Below are positions 1 to 11,951 of a DNA stretch of 64,000 nt, in pieces. Every line of letters begins with the position of its first letter. Position 1 is the stretch's first letter. Under the pieces are notes generated by a model. It was not told the DNA's origin. It saw only the letters and a list, made by a program, of their open reading frames with translations, and did no database searches. The stretch comes from Escallonia rubra. Lineage: Eukaryota; Streptophyta; Magnoliopsida; Escalloniales; Escalloniaceae. The stretch lies in the NCBI GenBank assembly GCA_033065855.1, contig JAVXUO010002935.1:434001-498000 (forward strand), given 5' to 3'. The position numbers and the translations under genes were made by a program.

Positions 1-1080
1 TAATTACAAATATTGTTATCACTATATTTTCAACCTAGCTTTTTTATAACTCTGCTTCTAACGGAGAAGAGTAATGACCACATGCACCCGTCACTGCACT
101 TGAGTAGTTTTGCCGTGCAAAGGATAGCACGTGAAATGACTTCCGGTATGACATGGTCTTCAATGAATCGCAGTTATGTTACCGTTTTCTCCGTCTTAGG
201 TCAATTTACTATTAGCACTTTGTTACCACACTAGGGCGTTGGGTGGGATGAAGAAATAATAGATTGATTGCCACTGATGAGACGTAGGAGGGAGTTTTAC
301 AGGTACATGCGATATGGGATACCGGCATATCCATATAACTCAACGTGTGTTATTTTTACTTTGTTAGAACTTTACCACTTTAGAAATAAGCTTTAATTTA
401 ATTTGATTAGATCAACCGGTCCGCATAAAGATGGCGCAACCACATAATTTCCCATGTGGCTGAGCTCAACGTTTTATTTGGGATTGGTCCTGCGGATAAG
501 TGAGCATATTGGCTGAGATGATCAAAAAATTTTATTGAACCTATTTAAAAAGTTGTTCAAGACTTTTTTTTTGTTGTTGTGTGTAATGCAATTTGTAATG
601 TTGTGGTTAATGACTTTGCCAATTATGCAACTTCTGTCAATATTAATTTGAAACGCGTTGTAGTGTAATTTTTTGGGTGAAAAAATAGCGTGAAATATTG
701 CTTGGACTTCTTCTTTTTTTCACAGTTTTGTTAAAAGCTAGCAAAAATATTGTCAAAATATATGAAAGAAGGCATAGGATTTGTTGGGTAGGGGGAAGGA
801 GACTGACAGAGTTGGGGGGGGGGGGGGAGGTTGGTTTGTTGGAAAGGTGGGTTGGGAAGTGTGACAAGTGGGAAATATGGTTGGGTTTGGAAGATAAGGG
901 TAAGGGTAGAATGGTAAGTTACCATGTCTACAACATTGGCAATATGAGAAAATATTGGACGAAATAGTAATGAAAATGGTAAACATACACGTATTGGCAT
1001 AAAAATATAAATGAAAATGGTATAAGTACACAAACTGGAAAACAAAGTAGCTACAGAAAGGTGGCCAAAATGATAAAAGT
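1..1080. other. Intergenic, no gene recognised
   Basis: No coding feature I can support. The stretch is AT-rich and has a poly-G run near 817-827. The short open frames here show no recognisable domain and use no convincing coding pattern. It could be old transposon debris. Confidence 0.4.
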
Positions 1081-1619
1081 ACACAACCATATTTCCTAAC
1101 CGGATACAAAACTGATGAACATGAAAATAAATAAATAAATGGTGGACAGACATGCTCTGACCGCCTTTGTCCGGGCTATGTCCTTAAGCCCTAACACCTC
1201 GACACTGGGACCCAGTTTAGGGATCAGGGTCATCCCATTAACACTGTCCGACTGCATCATGCTCACCATCCATGGAGGAAAATGAATGCCACATGAGTAG
1301 TCCTCATCATTATCATCCTCTGATCTTTGCTCTCGTCCTTCGAATCGCCTTGCATACTTTATCGACAAAGAAGGGGCCAACGTCAACTGGACGAATGTCG
1401 GGGGCAAGGGTCAGTTGGCCAAGAGAGGGTAGCCAATGGTATTTCCTTCAGCAGCTGCTCGTTTGTCTTCCGGTCCGAGGTGCCCGACTCATATAAAGTT
1501 GTAACTCCTCGGCATAGCGTGTCTCAGTTGGTTATTTCGTAATCGTACCTTGAGGAATAGGAAAAGAAAAGGCGCGTATAAGATGATATAGAAGGATGTG
1601 ATAAGCTAGGAGAATTACC

Positions 1620-2464
1620 TGTCACCGAGTGTAGTTGTTCATACACTTGTGGTAGACCTTGGTGGATAGACCAATGTGCTTTTCTCTCCAATTCCACTAG
1701 CACATTGCTGGCTCCATGCCCTTATCCTTCTCACCCATAGCCGGCAAGAGCAGCCATTAGATCTCGTATGCCCACACCTTTAAAGAGAGAAAAATAACAA
1801 TCAGAACAATACCAAAATAGATTTTTGGTAAGCAAAGAAAAAATATGTGAACTAGAACATGCCTCGCATATATCATTGTATCCGATGAAGCTAAAGGCCC
1901 GAAGGAATTTTCATGGATGGCATCAAATGATACAAATGTGCAAGCATCGGGGTCCCCCGATTGCACTCGTAAAGCTGGCTCACATCCTTCGATGCCCTCA
2001 GGCACCATAGCTAGACGGAGTTGTCTCCGTTGCTAAACATAGCCTCTCCCTAGCATGCAGAGTATGAATCCTTGGACAAATTGGTCTATCGCCGCCTCCA
2101 GGACGCCCTCTACACTGATGTCCCCATAAGTTATCAGATAGTAGATAGCAAAATTGAGCCACCATTCTTGAATGTTGGTGAGTACCCGAGCTTTCTCTAC
2201 ACGAGACCATAGTTCTGGTCCAAGTCATAAGCCCTGGGTATTGGTCAACCTCAACCCACTGATGTTCACAAAATCATATGGGGTGAGAGATGCCTCTCTG
2301 AACGCTACTTGAAAAGAATTTGTGGTATCCCACAAGTGCTCGGCTAAGCTGAAGAGGAGCCGCTTGTTCTGGTGAACATGTGCAGACCGTTCCAAAACAA
2401 GGAAAAGTCTATGGCCTTTACCTTGAGTCATACCATATTTGGTTCCTTTTTCCACAAATCCCAC
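1620..2464 (-). pseudogene. Plant mobile domain (PMD) ORF, broken
   Basis: The frame 2464-2225 on the minus strand contains a block with Trp-Asp-Thr-Thr-Asn-Ser-Phe followed by Leu-Thr-Pro-Tyr-Asp-Phe and a Gly-Leu-Arg-Leu motif. This layout is typical of the N-terminal part of the plant mobile domain (aminotransferase-like family) found in host genes and in Tat-lineage retrotransposons. The reading then shifts frame: 2225-2030 carries a Trp-rich stretch and 2008-1757 ends with a Trp-Ala-Tyr-Glu motif, both in the expected order for the family but in different frames and broken by stops. The gene is therefore dead. It probably came from a retroelement rather than a host gene. Further minus-strand open sequence at 1407-1096 may be its C-terminal continuation, but I cannot identify it. 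Confidence 0.55.
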
Positions 2465-3120
2465 AGTATGTTTGGAGACCCCCGAAGTTTAATGTTTTGA
2501 GGGCTAGAATCAAGCAAAAAGCACAACTTAGTTTATTCAGGCATTTGATGTTCTATCGAACACCTCATGGGCACTATGGCTCAAGAATTATTTTTTGGCA
2601 ATTTTTCTTAAAATGTTTATATGTCAATACCAATTCAATGTGTGTATAATCAAGTGTAGTAGGCAATTGCGAATTCTTTGATTCTAAGTAGCGTGCCCTA
2701 ATAGTGCCCTAGGATAGTACATTTGGGTTTGAGTTGATATTGAAGAGAGCTAAATCGCGCCACTCTTCCAATTTGGGGACCTCCGTTATGACCGGGTTTT
2801 TTCCTTTAGAACTCCATTTGTGTTTAGGATGTAATATGGTTTTTGTTAAGAAGAATTCAAGGTTACATGAGTCAAATAGGTTGATAATCAAAGAAGTCTG
2901 AGGTTTTATGCTTGAAGAAGTAAAATTTGAAGTAGAAAAAATATTTCGATTGAGCACTAATTCGAAGTAGTTTGGGTTGGCTAAATTCGATGGGGGTCGG
3001 TACACTTCGAGGGGAATTGAAGAATCTCAGTTTGATTATGATTGAAGAAGAAGAAGAATAATAGGAGAAGAATTTGCATTGAGCCTTAACTCGATTCAGG
3101 TTTGTTTTGATTTTGGGAAA
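2465..3120. other. Intergenic, no gene recognised
   Basis: Open frames of about 100 codons on the minus strand (3177-2709) overlap each other and show no recognisable domain. The DNA is adjacent to the long tandem-repeat block and may be its unique flank. Confidence 0.35.
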
Positions 3121-5640
3121 GAGAAGCGGCCGATTCTTTAATGCTCGTAACAACCACCTGGCCAACTGTTGCGTCATTTATTTTATATGTATACATGCCG
3201 GTAAACATGATAAAACTAGTCGATAAATGTAACGAAAAAAAGCTTTTAAAATTTTTTGAAAGAAAGAAAGGAAAAAGTACATATGGATTTGTGACTTTTA
3301 AGGTCAGATGTTCTTTTTGGACTATAGATGCGTCGACCTAAGATTATGTCACTTCACAATCAACCACTCCCCACATTGTTGATTGGTCCTTGAAGAACTC
3401 ATCCACTAACTATTTGGGTACATCTAGATGACCACGGTTGGTACAGTTGGCTCCGACTCGCGCTCTCAGTTATAAGACCTGAGGATGTCTAGATGACCAA
3501 TCGTTGTTATTGTTGGCTCTGGCTTCTAGACACACTGATCCCATCATTTACCTTAGCAATCAATGGTCGTTACTATTTTCTCCGACTCTTGGATAGTGAA
3601 TTTCACGTATTCTTAGATGATCAATCGTCATTACTGTTGGCTCTGACTCTCGTCATAAGTTTTTTTTTTTTTTTTGGTACATCTAGACCACCAATTTTAT
3701 TTGCTATTGGCTCCAGTTTCTAGATTTGCTTCCTTGTTCATGTTTAAGCTACCGATAGTCATTATTGTTGGCACCAACTCTTAGACATGACTTTTCAGTA
3801 ACCCTAGATGACCAATACTTGTTACTGTTGGCTCTAGCTTTTGGGAATGAGTTCCTAATGTTCCTAGATGACCAATCGTTGCTACTTTTGGCTCCAGCTT
3901 CTAAGTATGCACCCTTTATCTAGCGACCAATCGTTGTTACTATTAGCTCCAGCTTCCGATAAAGGTTATCCTCTTTTAGCATCCCTAGACAACTGATCTT
4001 TGTTACTATCGGTTCCAGCTTCTAGGGTGGGCCTTGTACCTAAGTGACTAATTATTGTTACTTTTGGATCTGGCTCTTAGGTATGAGTTCTTTTTTTTAG
4101 TGTTCTTAGATAACCAGTCGTTGTTACTATTGGCTCGATCTAAGTTTCTTTTTATTCTGGGCAAGAGAAGCACCGATTCTTAAATGCTTGAAACAGCCAC
4201 TTGGCTAATTGGCTGGTTGGTGAGTCCATTTATTTCATTAAGTATACCTGCCGGTTCCAACAAAAACCATCTGGTACATCTGATAAAACCGGCCGATAAA
4301 TGTAAGAAAAAAAATCTTTTGAAAAGTATGGATTTGTGACTTTCAAGGTCAGATATCCTATTTTTAGACTTTAAAAGAGAGTTGATCTAAGGCTCCATCA
4401 CTTGGTGGTCAACAACTTCCAGATTGTTGACTGGTCTTGGAAGAACTCATCCACTAACCATTTGGGTACATCTAGACGACCAACCATTGCTATTGTTGGG
4501 TTCAACACTTAATTATAAGACCTCGAGATGTTAGATGACCAATCGTTGTTATTGCTGCCTTGGGCTTCTAGACACGCTGATCCCCTAAGCGATCATTAAT
4601 CATCGTTACTGTTTGCTCTGGCTGTTAGGCAGTGAGTTTTACATATCCCTAGATGACCAATCGCCGTTACTATTGGCTCCAGCTTCTAGGGGTGCCTTCT
4701 TGTGGCTAAGCGACCAATCGTCGTTATTGTTGGCTCTAACTCTTTTCATAAGTTTTTCGTACATCTAGACCACCAATCCTCTTTGATGTTGGCTCAGGAT
4801 TCTAGATGTGCTTCTTTGTTCTTGTTTAAGCTACCAATCGTCATTACTTTTGGCTTCGACTCTTAAACATGACTTTTCAGTATCCATAGATGACCAATCG
4901 TTGTTATTATTGGCTCCAACTCTTAAGCATGAGTTTCTTTTTAGTGTTCCTAGACGACCAATTATTGTTATTGTTAGCTCTGGCTTCCAGGTTTGCACAA
5001 TTTATCTGGTGACCAGTCGTTGTTACTATTGGTGCAGCTCTAGATAAAGGTTATCCTCTTTTAGTATTCCTAGACAACCAATTTTTATTACTGTCGGCTC
5101 CGGCTTCTACGGGTGCACCTTGTACAGAAGCGACTAATCATTGTTACTATTGGCTCTGACTCTTAGGTATGAGTTTCTTTTTTTAGTGTTCCTGGACAGC
5201 TGATCTACTGTTGGCTCCAGCTTTTAGGAATGTACCCTTTATCTGAAGATGAATTGTTTTTACTATTGGCTCTGTCTTCAGATAAAGGTCATTCCTTTTT
5301 TATTATCCCCAAGCAACCAATTGTTGTTACTGTTCGCTCTGAATTTTAGGCATACACCTTATGCTTAAGCGGCCAATCTTTGTTACTGTTGGCTCCAGTT
5401 CTTAGGCATGAGTTCTTTCCTTTTCAATTTTCCTAGACGACCAATTATTGTTACTATTTGCTCCGATTTTTAGGAACATACCCCTCATTTGGCAAGCAAT
5501 CGTTATGATTATTGGCTCTAGCTCTAGATAAGTTCAATCTCACTTTCCTTTTGATATTGCTTGATGACTGGTCATGTTACCATTGGCTCTGGCTTTGAGA
5601 GATATCTCCACCCAGTTATGCGAACTACATTGCTTTGGTT
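3120..5640. repeat. Minisatellite inside a ~1 kb tandem duplication
   Basis: Between about 3350 and 5620 a unit of roughly 60-70 bp recurs dozens of times with drift. Its core reads like GACCAATCGTTGTTACT followed by TTGGCTCCAGCTTCTAG. The array is itself arranged in two larger units. A non-minisatellite leader beginning GAGAAGC.GCCGATTCTT occurs at about 3121 and again, diverged, at about 4165, and each leader is followed by its own minisatellite run. Unit boundaries are approximate. No long ORF spans it, so the short frames through it are chance. Confidence 0.85.
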
Positions 5641-5953
5641 TTTTTTCAAAGGATATGTGTTAAGCCTTACAAATATCTGGCATCATGCCTTTGTACGAGT
5701 CCTTGAGTCAGTCGTAGGTTTGGTGTAGGCTTCGTAATAAATACTAGCTTATAATTTTTCAGTCTAATACATGATCCAACTCAATCCAATAAAGTCCAGA
5801 GTCCAGTCCAGATAGAGTTCAGAGTCCGGTCCAGTCCAATAAGTAGTGCGGTCCAGTTAGATAGGTTTAACAGGTTAAGGTCTATATAGGATGTAGAGAC
5901 TTTGACTTGATTTAGAAATGATTTGGGTTGATTTCAAAATCTGGTTCATCCCA

Positions 5954-6190
5954 TGTGTTTTGAGAAGGTTTTATCCGAATTTAGGGTGCTTATCTCCCTG
6001 GATTTGGGATAAATTTGAGATGTTTATCCCCTTAGATTTTGGATAAATTCGTCTCTGATAAAGGGATATTGACCTGTGTTTTGAGAGGGTTTTATCAAAA
6101 TTTAGGGTGCTTATCTCCCTGGATTTGGGATAAATTTGGAGTGTTTATCCCCCTAGATTTTGGATAAATTCGTCTCTGATAAGGGGATAA
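5954..6190. repeat. 121-bp tandem duplication
   Basis: Two copies with a 121-bp period start at 5954 and 6075 with TGTGTTTTGAGA.GGTTTTA. Both contain the paired phrases TTATCTCCCTGGATTTGGGA and TTATCCCC.TAGATTTTGG. The copies differ at only a handful of positions, so the duplication is fairly recent. Upstream, 5785-5860 is rich in GTCCAG repeats. Confidence 0.85.
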
Positions 6191-6759
6191 AATCGACGGT
6201 TTTTCAACAGAATCTACTGTTTTTTTTTTTACTAAATTGGCCGGTAATGATTTTAAATTGGATTAACCGGGCGATAAGGGGAATTTTAGCCTTTTCACTT
6301 TAGTCCAAATTTTTTTTTTTGGGAGGGATATACACGACCAGAAAGTCTGTCTGATTATTTTCACAGCCCCATACCTCTATAAATATGCAATTTAAACAAT
6401 AGAAAAAAAAAAGACTTTCTCTGGAGGAAAAAATCTGAAGAATTCTAGAGAGAGCATTATTTCTATGCACCTCCAGTTCATTTTGGTCCATTTTTAGACG
6501 ATCTTCTGGTGCATGCTCCATCCTTAACCAATCTAAATGCATTGTGGATCCACCCCAGTTTCCCATCGAGCAGTCCAGGCGAGCCAAATCTCGAGCTACA
6601 TTTATGTTACACTTTAGTCTCTCGTTTTTCATTGCTTTCTGATCTTATTGCCATGATTTGGCTCATTTCTGGACTCTCCTTCGAACAATAATAACCTTTC
6701 TAAAGCATTGTGATTCAGGTTAGGAGTCTTAGACTCATTTTCCATTCCCTGCGACTTAA

Positions 6760-7140
6760 TTACGGTATAAAAAAATGTAAAAACAAAATTGAAAACACCA
6801 AATGGACCAAAGATAAACCACCCACAAAATGGTCAAGGGCAGGAGGACTCCAGAAAATTGCACGAGAGAAGCACTCCACGAGCCACTCTTTGGCCGAAGA
6901 TGTTGTTGGGGTGCCTGCTAAGCCAAAGTGTCGGACCCAAATACCTTGGATGGAACTCTACTCAAGAAAAATGTGGTTCTACATTTCAAGACAAGATAAA
7001 CAAAGCATACACAGGCCTGAGACTTGACAGTGCCGCGTCAAAAGATTTGCAAACACCGACATACGTTGATGAAGAAATTGCTAAATGAAAATTCTAAGTT
7101 TTTTTGGGATAGGTAATTTCCATAGGTTACGCCAGACTCT
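6760..7140 (-). pseudogene. LINE zf-RVT zinc-binding region
   Basis: The minus strand from about 7135 downwards reads Val-Trp-Arg-Asn-Leu-Trp-Lys-Leu then Pro-Ile-Pro-Lys-Lys-Leu-Arg-Ile-Phe-Ile, then a cysteine cluster (Cys-Met-Leu-Cys) and a His-Ile-Phe-Leu-Glu block. This is the standard layout of the zf-RVT domain at the C-terminus of plant LINE reverse transcriptases. Three in-frame stops interrupt it. It is too broken to appear as a long ORF and is recognised only by reading through the stops. Confidence 0.75.
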
Positions 7141-7332
7141 GGAAAAGAAGGGCCAGTGAAGGCCGGAAGTGGCCTAGCAAGCTCCGCAAGATGTTTATAT
7201 GGTGGTGGAGAAACATCCGCCCCTAGCAAACAGGCACAAATGATCATCAGGCATGCCTGATGGCAAAATCACGAGCTGTAGGATGAGGGGGACAAGAGTA
7301 AGAGGGAATATCTCTAGTAATCAGGGCAAGTT

Positions 7333-8930
7333 CTAGCGAGTAGAATGAGGAAGGAACAAGTCAGGAACAAGGCAGACATAAAGTAGCCAGGCAATCCAGT
7401 GAGTAGATTTTCTAGTAGTATCCCCTGACCACCAGAAACGAGCAAAAATTTGATCTAACTGCTTGCACACTACCACGGGAAATTTGTACACAGACATATA
7501 GTGAACTAGAAGGGAGAAAAGAACACAATGAATAAGAGTAGCACGCCCAGCTTTATTGAGCAGCAGACCTAACCAATGGGAACACCTATCTTGAACATGA
7601 TGCACTAAACCCTGAAAATTTTCCTTCTTTTTACTCATAATATCTAGATTGATGCCCAGATACATCCCAAATTCCTGCTTTTCCTGAAAATCAAACGCTT
7701 GCTGAATCTGTTGCCGAATCAAAAGGGAAGCATTAGGGCTGATCATGAGACTGGACCTGTCCCAATTAATCTGGTGACCAGACATCAGACAGTAGTCTCT
7801 TAAGACCTGTTTAACTACAGCTATATTATGAGCAAAATCCTCTTGCACCCTGAGAAATAAGAAAATATCATCTACGTACATAAGGTGCGTCACTGCCAGG
7901 GAACTCCTTCTGGCGTTGATACCATGGATTTTCCCTTCCGCCGCCGTTTTAACTAAGCCTATTGACAGAATTTCGGAGCATAAGATGAAAAGGAAAGGTG
8001 ATAGCGGGTCTCCCTGTCATATCCCACGGCTAGGCTTGAAAGGCGGGGTAGGTGCATTGTTGAACACATTGGATGATCAGATTCACCCAAAACCGAGGAA
8101 AGCCAAAGCGTAAGAGCAGCTCATGTAAGAAAACCCAACTAACCCTATCAAAAGCTTTGCTCAAATCCAGTTTAAGGGCCAGCAAGAACATATTTCCTTT
8201 TCATCTATGGCGCACACACTCAGAAAGCTCCTGAGCTAGCAAGATGTTATCTGCGAGGCTGCGTCCCGACACAAACGCGTTCTGATAATCTGCGATGATA
8301 TCCGACATATTATGGGCGTTATCCTAGAGACTAATACTTTAGCAATGATTTTGTACATGACGTTGCACAAGCTAATTGGCCTGAAATCTCCCAGTGAGAC
8401 TGGCGAACTCCGCTTTGGTATGAGTGAGATGAACGTGTGGTTAGCTTCCGTGAGCATGTGCCTCGAAGATAGAAAAGATAAGACATCACGGGTGACCAGC
8501 GGGCCAACAAGGGGCCAACACCGCTAAAAACCAGAGCCGGGATGCCATCAGGTCCTGGGGCTTTCAAATCACCTAATTGAAAGACCACTTTCTTAATTTC
8601 CTCAGGGGTAAAGGGTTGGGAAAAGAGAGAGTAGTGCGAGGCTGAGATGGTTTGAAATACGAAGCCGTGTAAGAAGGCTTGAATGTGAAACAATGATGGC
8701 TGAGTAAGAGCTGTAGGAGTGAACAACCCCGTGAAATGCAAAACTATAAGAGTGAGAATAGTTTCTTCATCGGATGTAGTGTCATCATTGGCATCTTTAA
8801 AAGAGATGATTTGGTTTGAGCACCGATGAATGACCATAGAGGTCTGGAAGAGTCTGGTATTGAGATCACCTTGATCAAGCCAAGCAATCTTGGCACGTTG
8901 GGCCCAAAAAGTTTCTTCGCATTTCAGCAA
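7333..8930 (-). pseudogene. LINE reverse transcriptase, frameshifted
   Basis: Reverse transcriptase pieces lie in consecutive frames. 8930-8331 has the Ala-Pro-Gly-Pro-Asp-Gly motif of the N-terminal fingers. 8457-8236 and the unlisted stretch down to about 7910 carry the ISLCNV and NAFV.GR motifs and an LDLSKAFDRVSW block. 7893-7333 begins with the catalytic Tyr-Val-Asp-Asp at its residues 6-9. A stop interrupts the reading just after Val-Arg-His-Arg near 8205, and the QGDPLSP region is frameshifted. Polymerase motifs are recognisable but the gene is inactive. Confidence 0.85.
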
Positions 8931-9030
8931 GAAATAACCAATCTCGGAGAAGGTACTCCTGAGAACTCCTGCCGTGAGAAAGTTGAGCCTCTTGTTGAAA
9001 AAGTAACATCCTTTGTCGGGTCTCCGTGAT

Positions 9031-9618
9031 CTAAGCAGGGAGATCGTTAACGGAATTTTTACTCCGCTGGCGCAACAAGTATAATAACCACTTCAATTTA
9101 CACATCAGTTGGTAAAGAGGGGAGCCGGTCGTAGTCCGCTCCCAGGCAACTCGGATAACGGTAAAAACCTGAGGAGAAGAAAACCACATGGCTTCGAAAC
9201 GGTGTGGCAACTTGAACTTACAACGCAGAGGGTTTGTGTCGCACAGGATTGGTGCATGGTCAGATTGTTGAATTGCCAGATTACTGGCGATTGCATTAGG
9301 AAAAAGGACAATCCAAGATGTAGAGGCCATGACACGATCTAATTTTTCATAAAGGAAACCGTTCTCCGGAGAACCACGGACCCAAGTGAAAACCGGACCT
9401 TCCCAACAAACATCAGATAGGCCAAAAAATTCAACAAAATCCCGGAGTGATTGAGCAGCACCAAGGATAGAGAACGAGTTTCGCCTTGACTTCTCTGAAG
9501 GCGAGAGAACTTGATTGAAATCACCGCAAAGACAGAAGGGGCCCCGAAGAGGTGCTAAAATAGAAGTGACGTAATCCCAAACACTTGTGACTTTGTCTGA
9601 AGACCTTGGTATTGCCAC
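9031..9618 (-). pseudogene. LINE endonuclease domain (partial)
   Basis: This 195-codon frame carries the C-terminal two thirds of an apurinic-like (EEP) endonuclease. It has Gly-Asp-Phe-Asn at residues 32-35, a Lys-Leu-Asp-Arg block near 92-95 and the catalytic Ser-Asp-His at 119-121. In this family the domain nicks target DNA to prime reverse transcription. The first codon is GTG and there is no plausible true start. The frame simply opens at the truncation point, with coding-like residues continuing just upstream to about 9640. Confidence 0.85.
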
Positions 9619-9640
9619 GTGTGAGTTTTCTGAATTTATT

Positions 9641-11020
9641 TCTCACTCTTTCTTTATTTGATAACTGAATAATTGTTTTATCATTTTGCATGCTACTACG
9701 ATCTCCGCTTCTTGCTTATTAGGAAAACGTATGTGGTTACTTGATGTTTGTTCGAATGTCTTGTATCCTGACACATGGTAGATATCTCTATCTCTTTCTC
9801 ATACTGCAGTTACATATACCGGTCTTAACTCTTCTCGAGAATACTTCCTGAGATAAAAAGAATTTTTTATCATAACATACTCAAGTTACGCTTTGAATGA
9901 TAGCGTGGCATTTAGTTGCTTATCAGCCCCTTAGGTCGAGTTGGCCGATCGATTTTTCGGTGTAAACAATGATATGAAGTTCAAATTCTTCGCGTCGAAC
10001 CTTTCAAGGTATGATCATCCTTACTGGGGTTAAAATGATTTCAGCTGTCTACATTTTTTACGCAATCACTAGGGGTAGATTTTGACAATCTTTCGCAAAT
10101 TTCCACTTATAAAAAACCCATGTAACTAAGAAAGTAAACAACCGAAAAAGCAAAATCACTATTAGTAACAAAGACAAAAAGGAAACGGTCAAGGGATTGT
10201 CCATATCCTCTTTACTTTGAAACAGACTCTCTTGCACATCTCTCGTGAAGCCGTGGAGGTAGTAAAGTCAAGTTGTTTTTATAGAATCCAATGTGTTGTA
10301 ATGCAAACAGGGACTCGTTAACTACTGTAACTAATGCTAATTACTGCAAGGAACAAAATCTATGAAGTTACTTACCGCCGATATACTCGATGAACATGCT
10401 CAGATTTTTGACATATAAACATGGGAAGAAAACCTAATTGGATGAATAAAAATGTGCTCCCGGTTTGGTTGAGGCTCATCCATATTATGGTTTGGAGTTG
10501 TCATCCAATAGTCATTGATTCTAGTGTAAAATAATGTTGCCGATGGCATCACCTCAACTGCATGGTTTCTATGCGGCAACTCGAGGGGCAAATATCAAGT
10601 TTAGTTCAATATTCTTTGGACTCAATATGTCTTGCAAAAGCTCTTGTGATACCATTTGCATGTTGAACCATAAATTACAATAACAACAAATTATTTGGAA
10701 ATTCTTGAACAATTTGAGATTAAATTATTTAAAATTAAAATTTGAACAAGTAGCAGTCGCTAACTTTTTTTATCTACCTCTTTCGAACTTGCAAAAAAAG
10801 ATAATGTATCAAAGTCATACTTTTTTAACATAAAACTAGGTATTATACGCAAATAAAACTTTCATCAAACCTATTGAAGTAGGCATGACCAACGGCAGAC
10901 TCTTGACAAACTTTGTAAGGCACACAAACATGTACATTTCCACGAGGTTATTAATAAGTAGCAGTGACTCTGGATTCTGGTTTAGAGGAGACATCAATGC
11001 TTTAATTTTTACTTTATTTT
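9641..11020. other. Intergenic, no gene recognised
   Basis: AT-rich sequence with no coding frame above about 70 codons and no repeat structure I can name. It separates the LINE from the FAF-like promoter. Confidence 0.4.
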
Positions 11021-11052
11021 TTTTTTGGTGGGTAATTTGGGATGAACAAACG

Positions 11053-11180
11053 TTGGCTCCTACCCAGGTTGTAGGAATCTTCCTCCAACCCCATGTATAG
11101 TGACAATTAATAGTCGCTAAATGTTTTTAGTAGCTTTTCTTCTAACACTTTTAGCGACAATTCTTAACAGCACTTTTTTA
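11053..11180. mobile_element. Half-copy of a MITE upstream of the FAF-like gene
   Basis: The stretch starts TTGGCTCCTACCCAGGTTG, then has GTAGGAATCTTCCTCCAA, then TAGTGACAATTAATAGTCGC. It matches one half of the MITE at 17475-17702. Only one terminal half can be followed; the second inverted half is missing or degraded. It ends roughly 150 bp upstream of the FAF-like TATA box. Confidence 0.7.
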
Positions 11181-11326
11181 GCAGCTAAATTTTTTCCATT
11201 TGGGATATGCATGTTTGCTCCAAGTGCATGGCTGTTGGACCATTTGTGGATATATAATTATATATACTCTGTAAGATTCCTTCTCAACTCAGCGGTTACT
11301 CTCTCTCGAACACACTCTCTTCACTG

Positions 11327-11333
11327 TATAAAT
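11327..11333 (+). promoter_or_regulatory. TATA box of the FAF-like gene
   Basis: TATAAAT lies 82 bp before the start codon in a pyrimidine-rich leader context (CTCTCTCGAACACACTCTCT just upstream). Transcription would begin near 11360, leaving a leader of about 55 nt. This is an inference from spacing; no other candidate is as well placed. Confidence 0.55.
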
Positions 11334-11414
11334 ATGCCTTCCTGTTACTCCTCAATATCACACTACCAGCACTAGGTATCACTACTTCTCTCTCAAACAC
11401 TCATAAACCAGTCA

Positions 11415-11951
11415 ATGGCATCCTCCAGTTTCTCTAGCCTCAAAGATCTCTTGAAGGACCCCAAACCCCCAAAATCCAAGCTCCATGACTCCTCAACTTC
11501 CTCACAAACACGAGGGAACCCTTATGTCACTGAGATGTTTGGTGAGCTTTACTTCAAAGGGAGCCCTTCACCGCTACCAACTAGCGACCTTTTCCCAACA
11601 ACGCCTCTAAATTCATCTAGGAGAACTACCAACACTCCTCTCAACGCCAAAGATGAGAAGAAGGAGAAGTTAACCTTCCAGAGGCTCCCAAAATTGGTTT
11701 CTGCTGATGATTGCATGTACGCCAACTGCGAGGAAAGGCTGTTTCCTAAGCCCATTTCTTGCTTGAAACAGCATAAGAATGGAGAGCCTTTTGTTTACTT
11801 GAAACGAGACAAGGACCTTGGTAGCTTTGTTCTAGAAGAGATAAACATTCGCCGTAAAGGAGTTATGTGTGCCTCCAGGGGAAATGGACGCCTGAAGATG
11901 AACGTTACCGAAGATGTTGCAGAAGAAGAAGTGAGCAATGGGGCGGTGTAG
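11415..11951 (+). CDS. FAF-like protein (FANTASTIC FOUR family)
   Basis: Intronless 178-residue protein. The N-terminus is Ser-rich with a SLKDLL motif, followed by a region rich in Pro, Ser and Thr. Residues about 110-165 match the FAF domain: Pro-Lys-Pro-Ile-Ser-Cys-Leu, then Gly-Glu-Pro-Phe-Val-Tyr-Leu-Lys, then Gly-Ser-Phe-Val-Leu-Glu-Glu, and finally Ala-Ser-Arg-Gly-Asn-Gly-Arg-Leu-Lys. The family is plant-specific; founding Arabidopsis members affect shoot meristem size, while FAF-like members are less understood. The ATG at 11415 is the first in a short leader after a well-placed TATA box. The protein ends in an acidic tail (Glu-Glu-Glu-Val). The tail appears clipped by a TAG, because nine more in-frame codons including Glu-Glu-Glu follow before TAA at 11979. 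Function in this plant is inferred only from the domain. Confidence 0.8.
   Translation: MASSSFSSLKDLLKDPKPPKSKLHDSSTSSQTRGNPYVTEMFGELYFKGSPSPLPTSDLFPTTPLNSSRRTTNTPLNAKDEKKEKLTFQRLPKLVSADDCMYANCEERLFPKPISCLKQHKNGEPFVYLKRDKDLGSFVLEEINIRRKGVMCASRGNGRLKMNVTEDVAEEEVSNGAV

Larger units (their letters stand above)
6311..9640 (-). mobile_element. L1-type LINE, 5'-truncated and decayed
   Basis: A non-LTR retrotransposon reads right to left: part of an endonuclease domain, then reverse transcriptase, then a zinc-binding (zf-RVT) region, ending near an A-run on the minus strand at about 6310-6320. The endonuclease lacks its N-terminal part, as expected for 5' truncation. Frameshifts and stops break the reading several times, so the element cannot make its own proteins. 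I could not find target-site duplications. Order and motifs match the plant L1 clade. Confidence 0.85.

Noticed and set aside
3350..5620. CRISPR-like repeat array
   Set aside because: Units are contiguous, diverged minisatellite repeats without unique spacers, in plant nuclear DNA.
11549..11755. Antisense ORF over the FAF-like gene
   Set aside because: Shadow of the coding strand; no homology or promoter.
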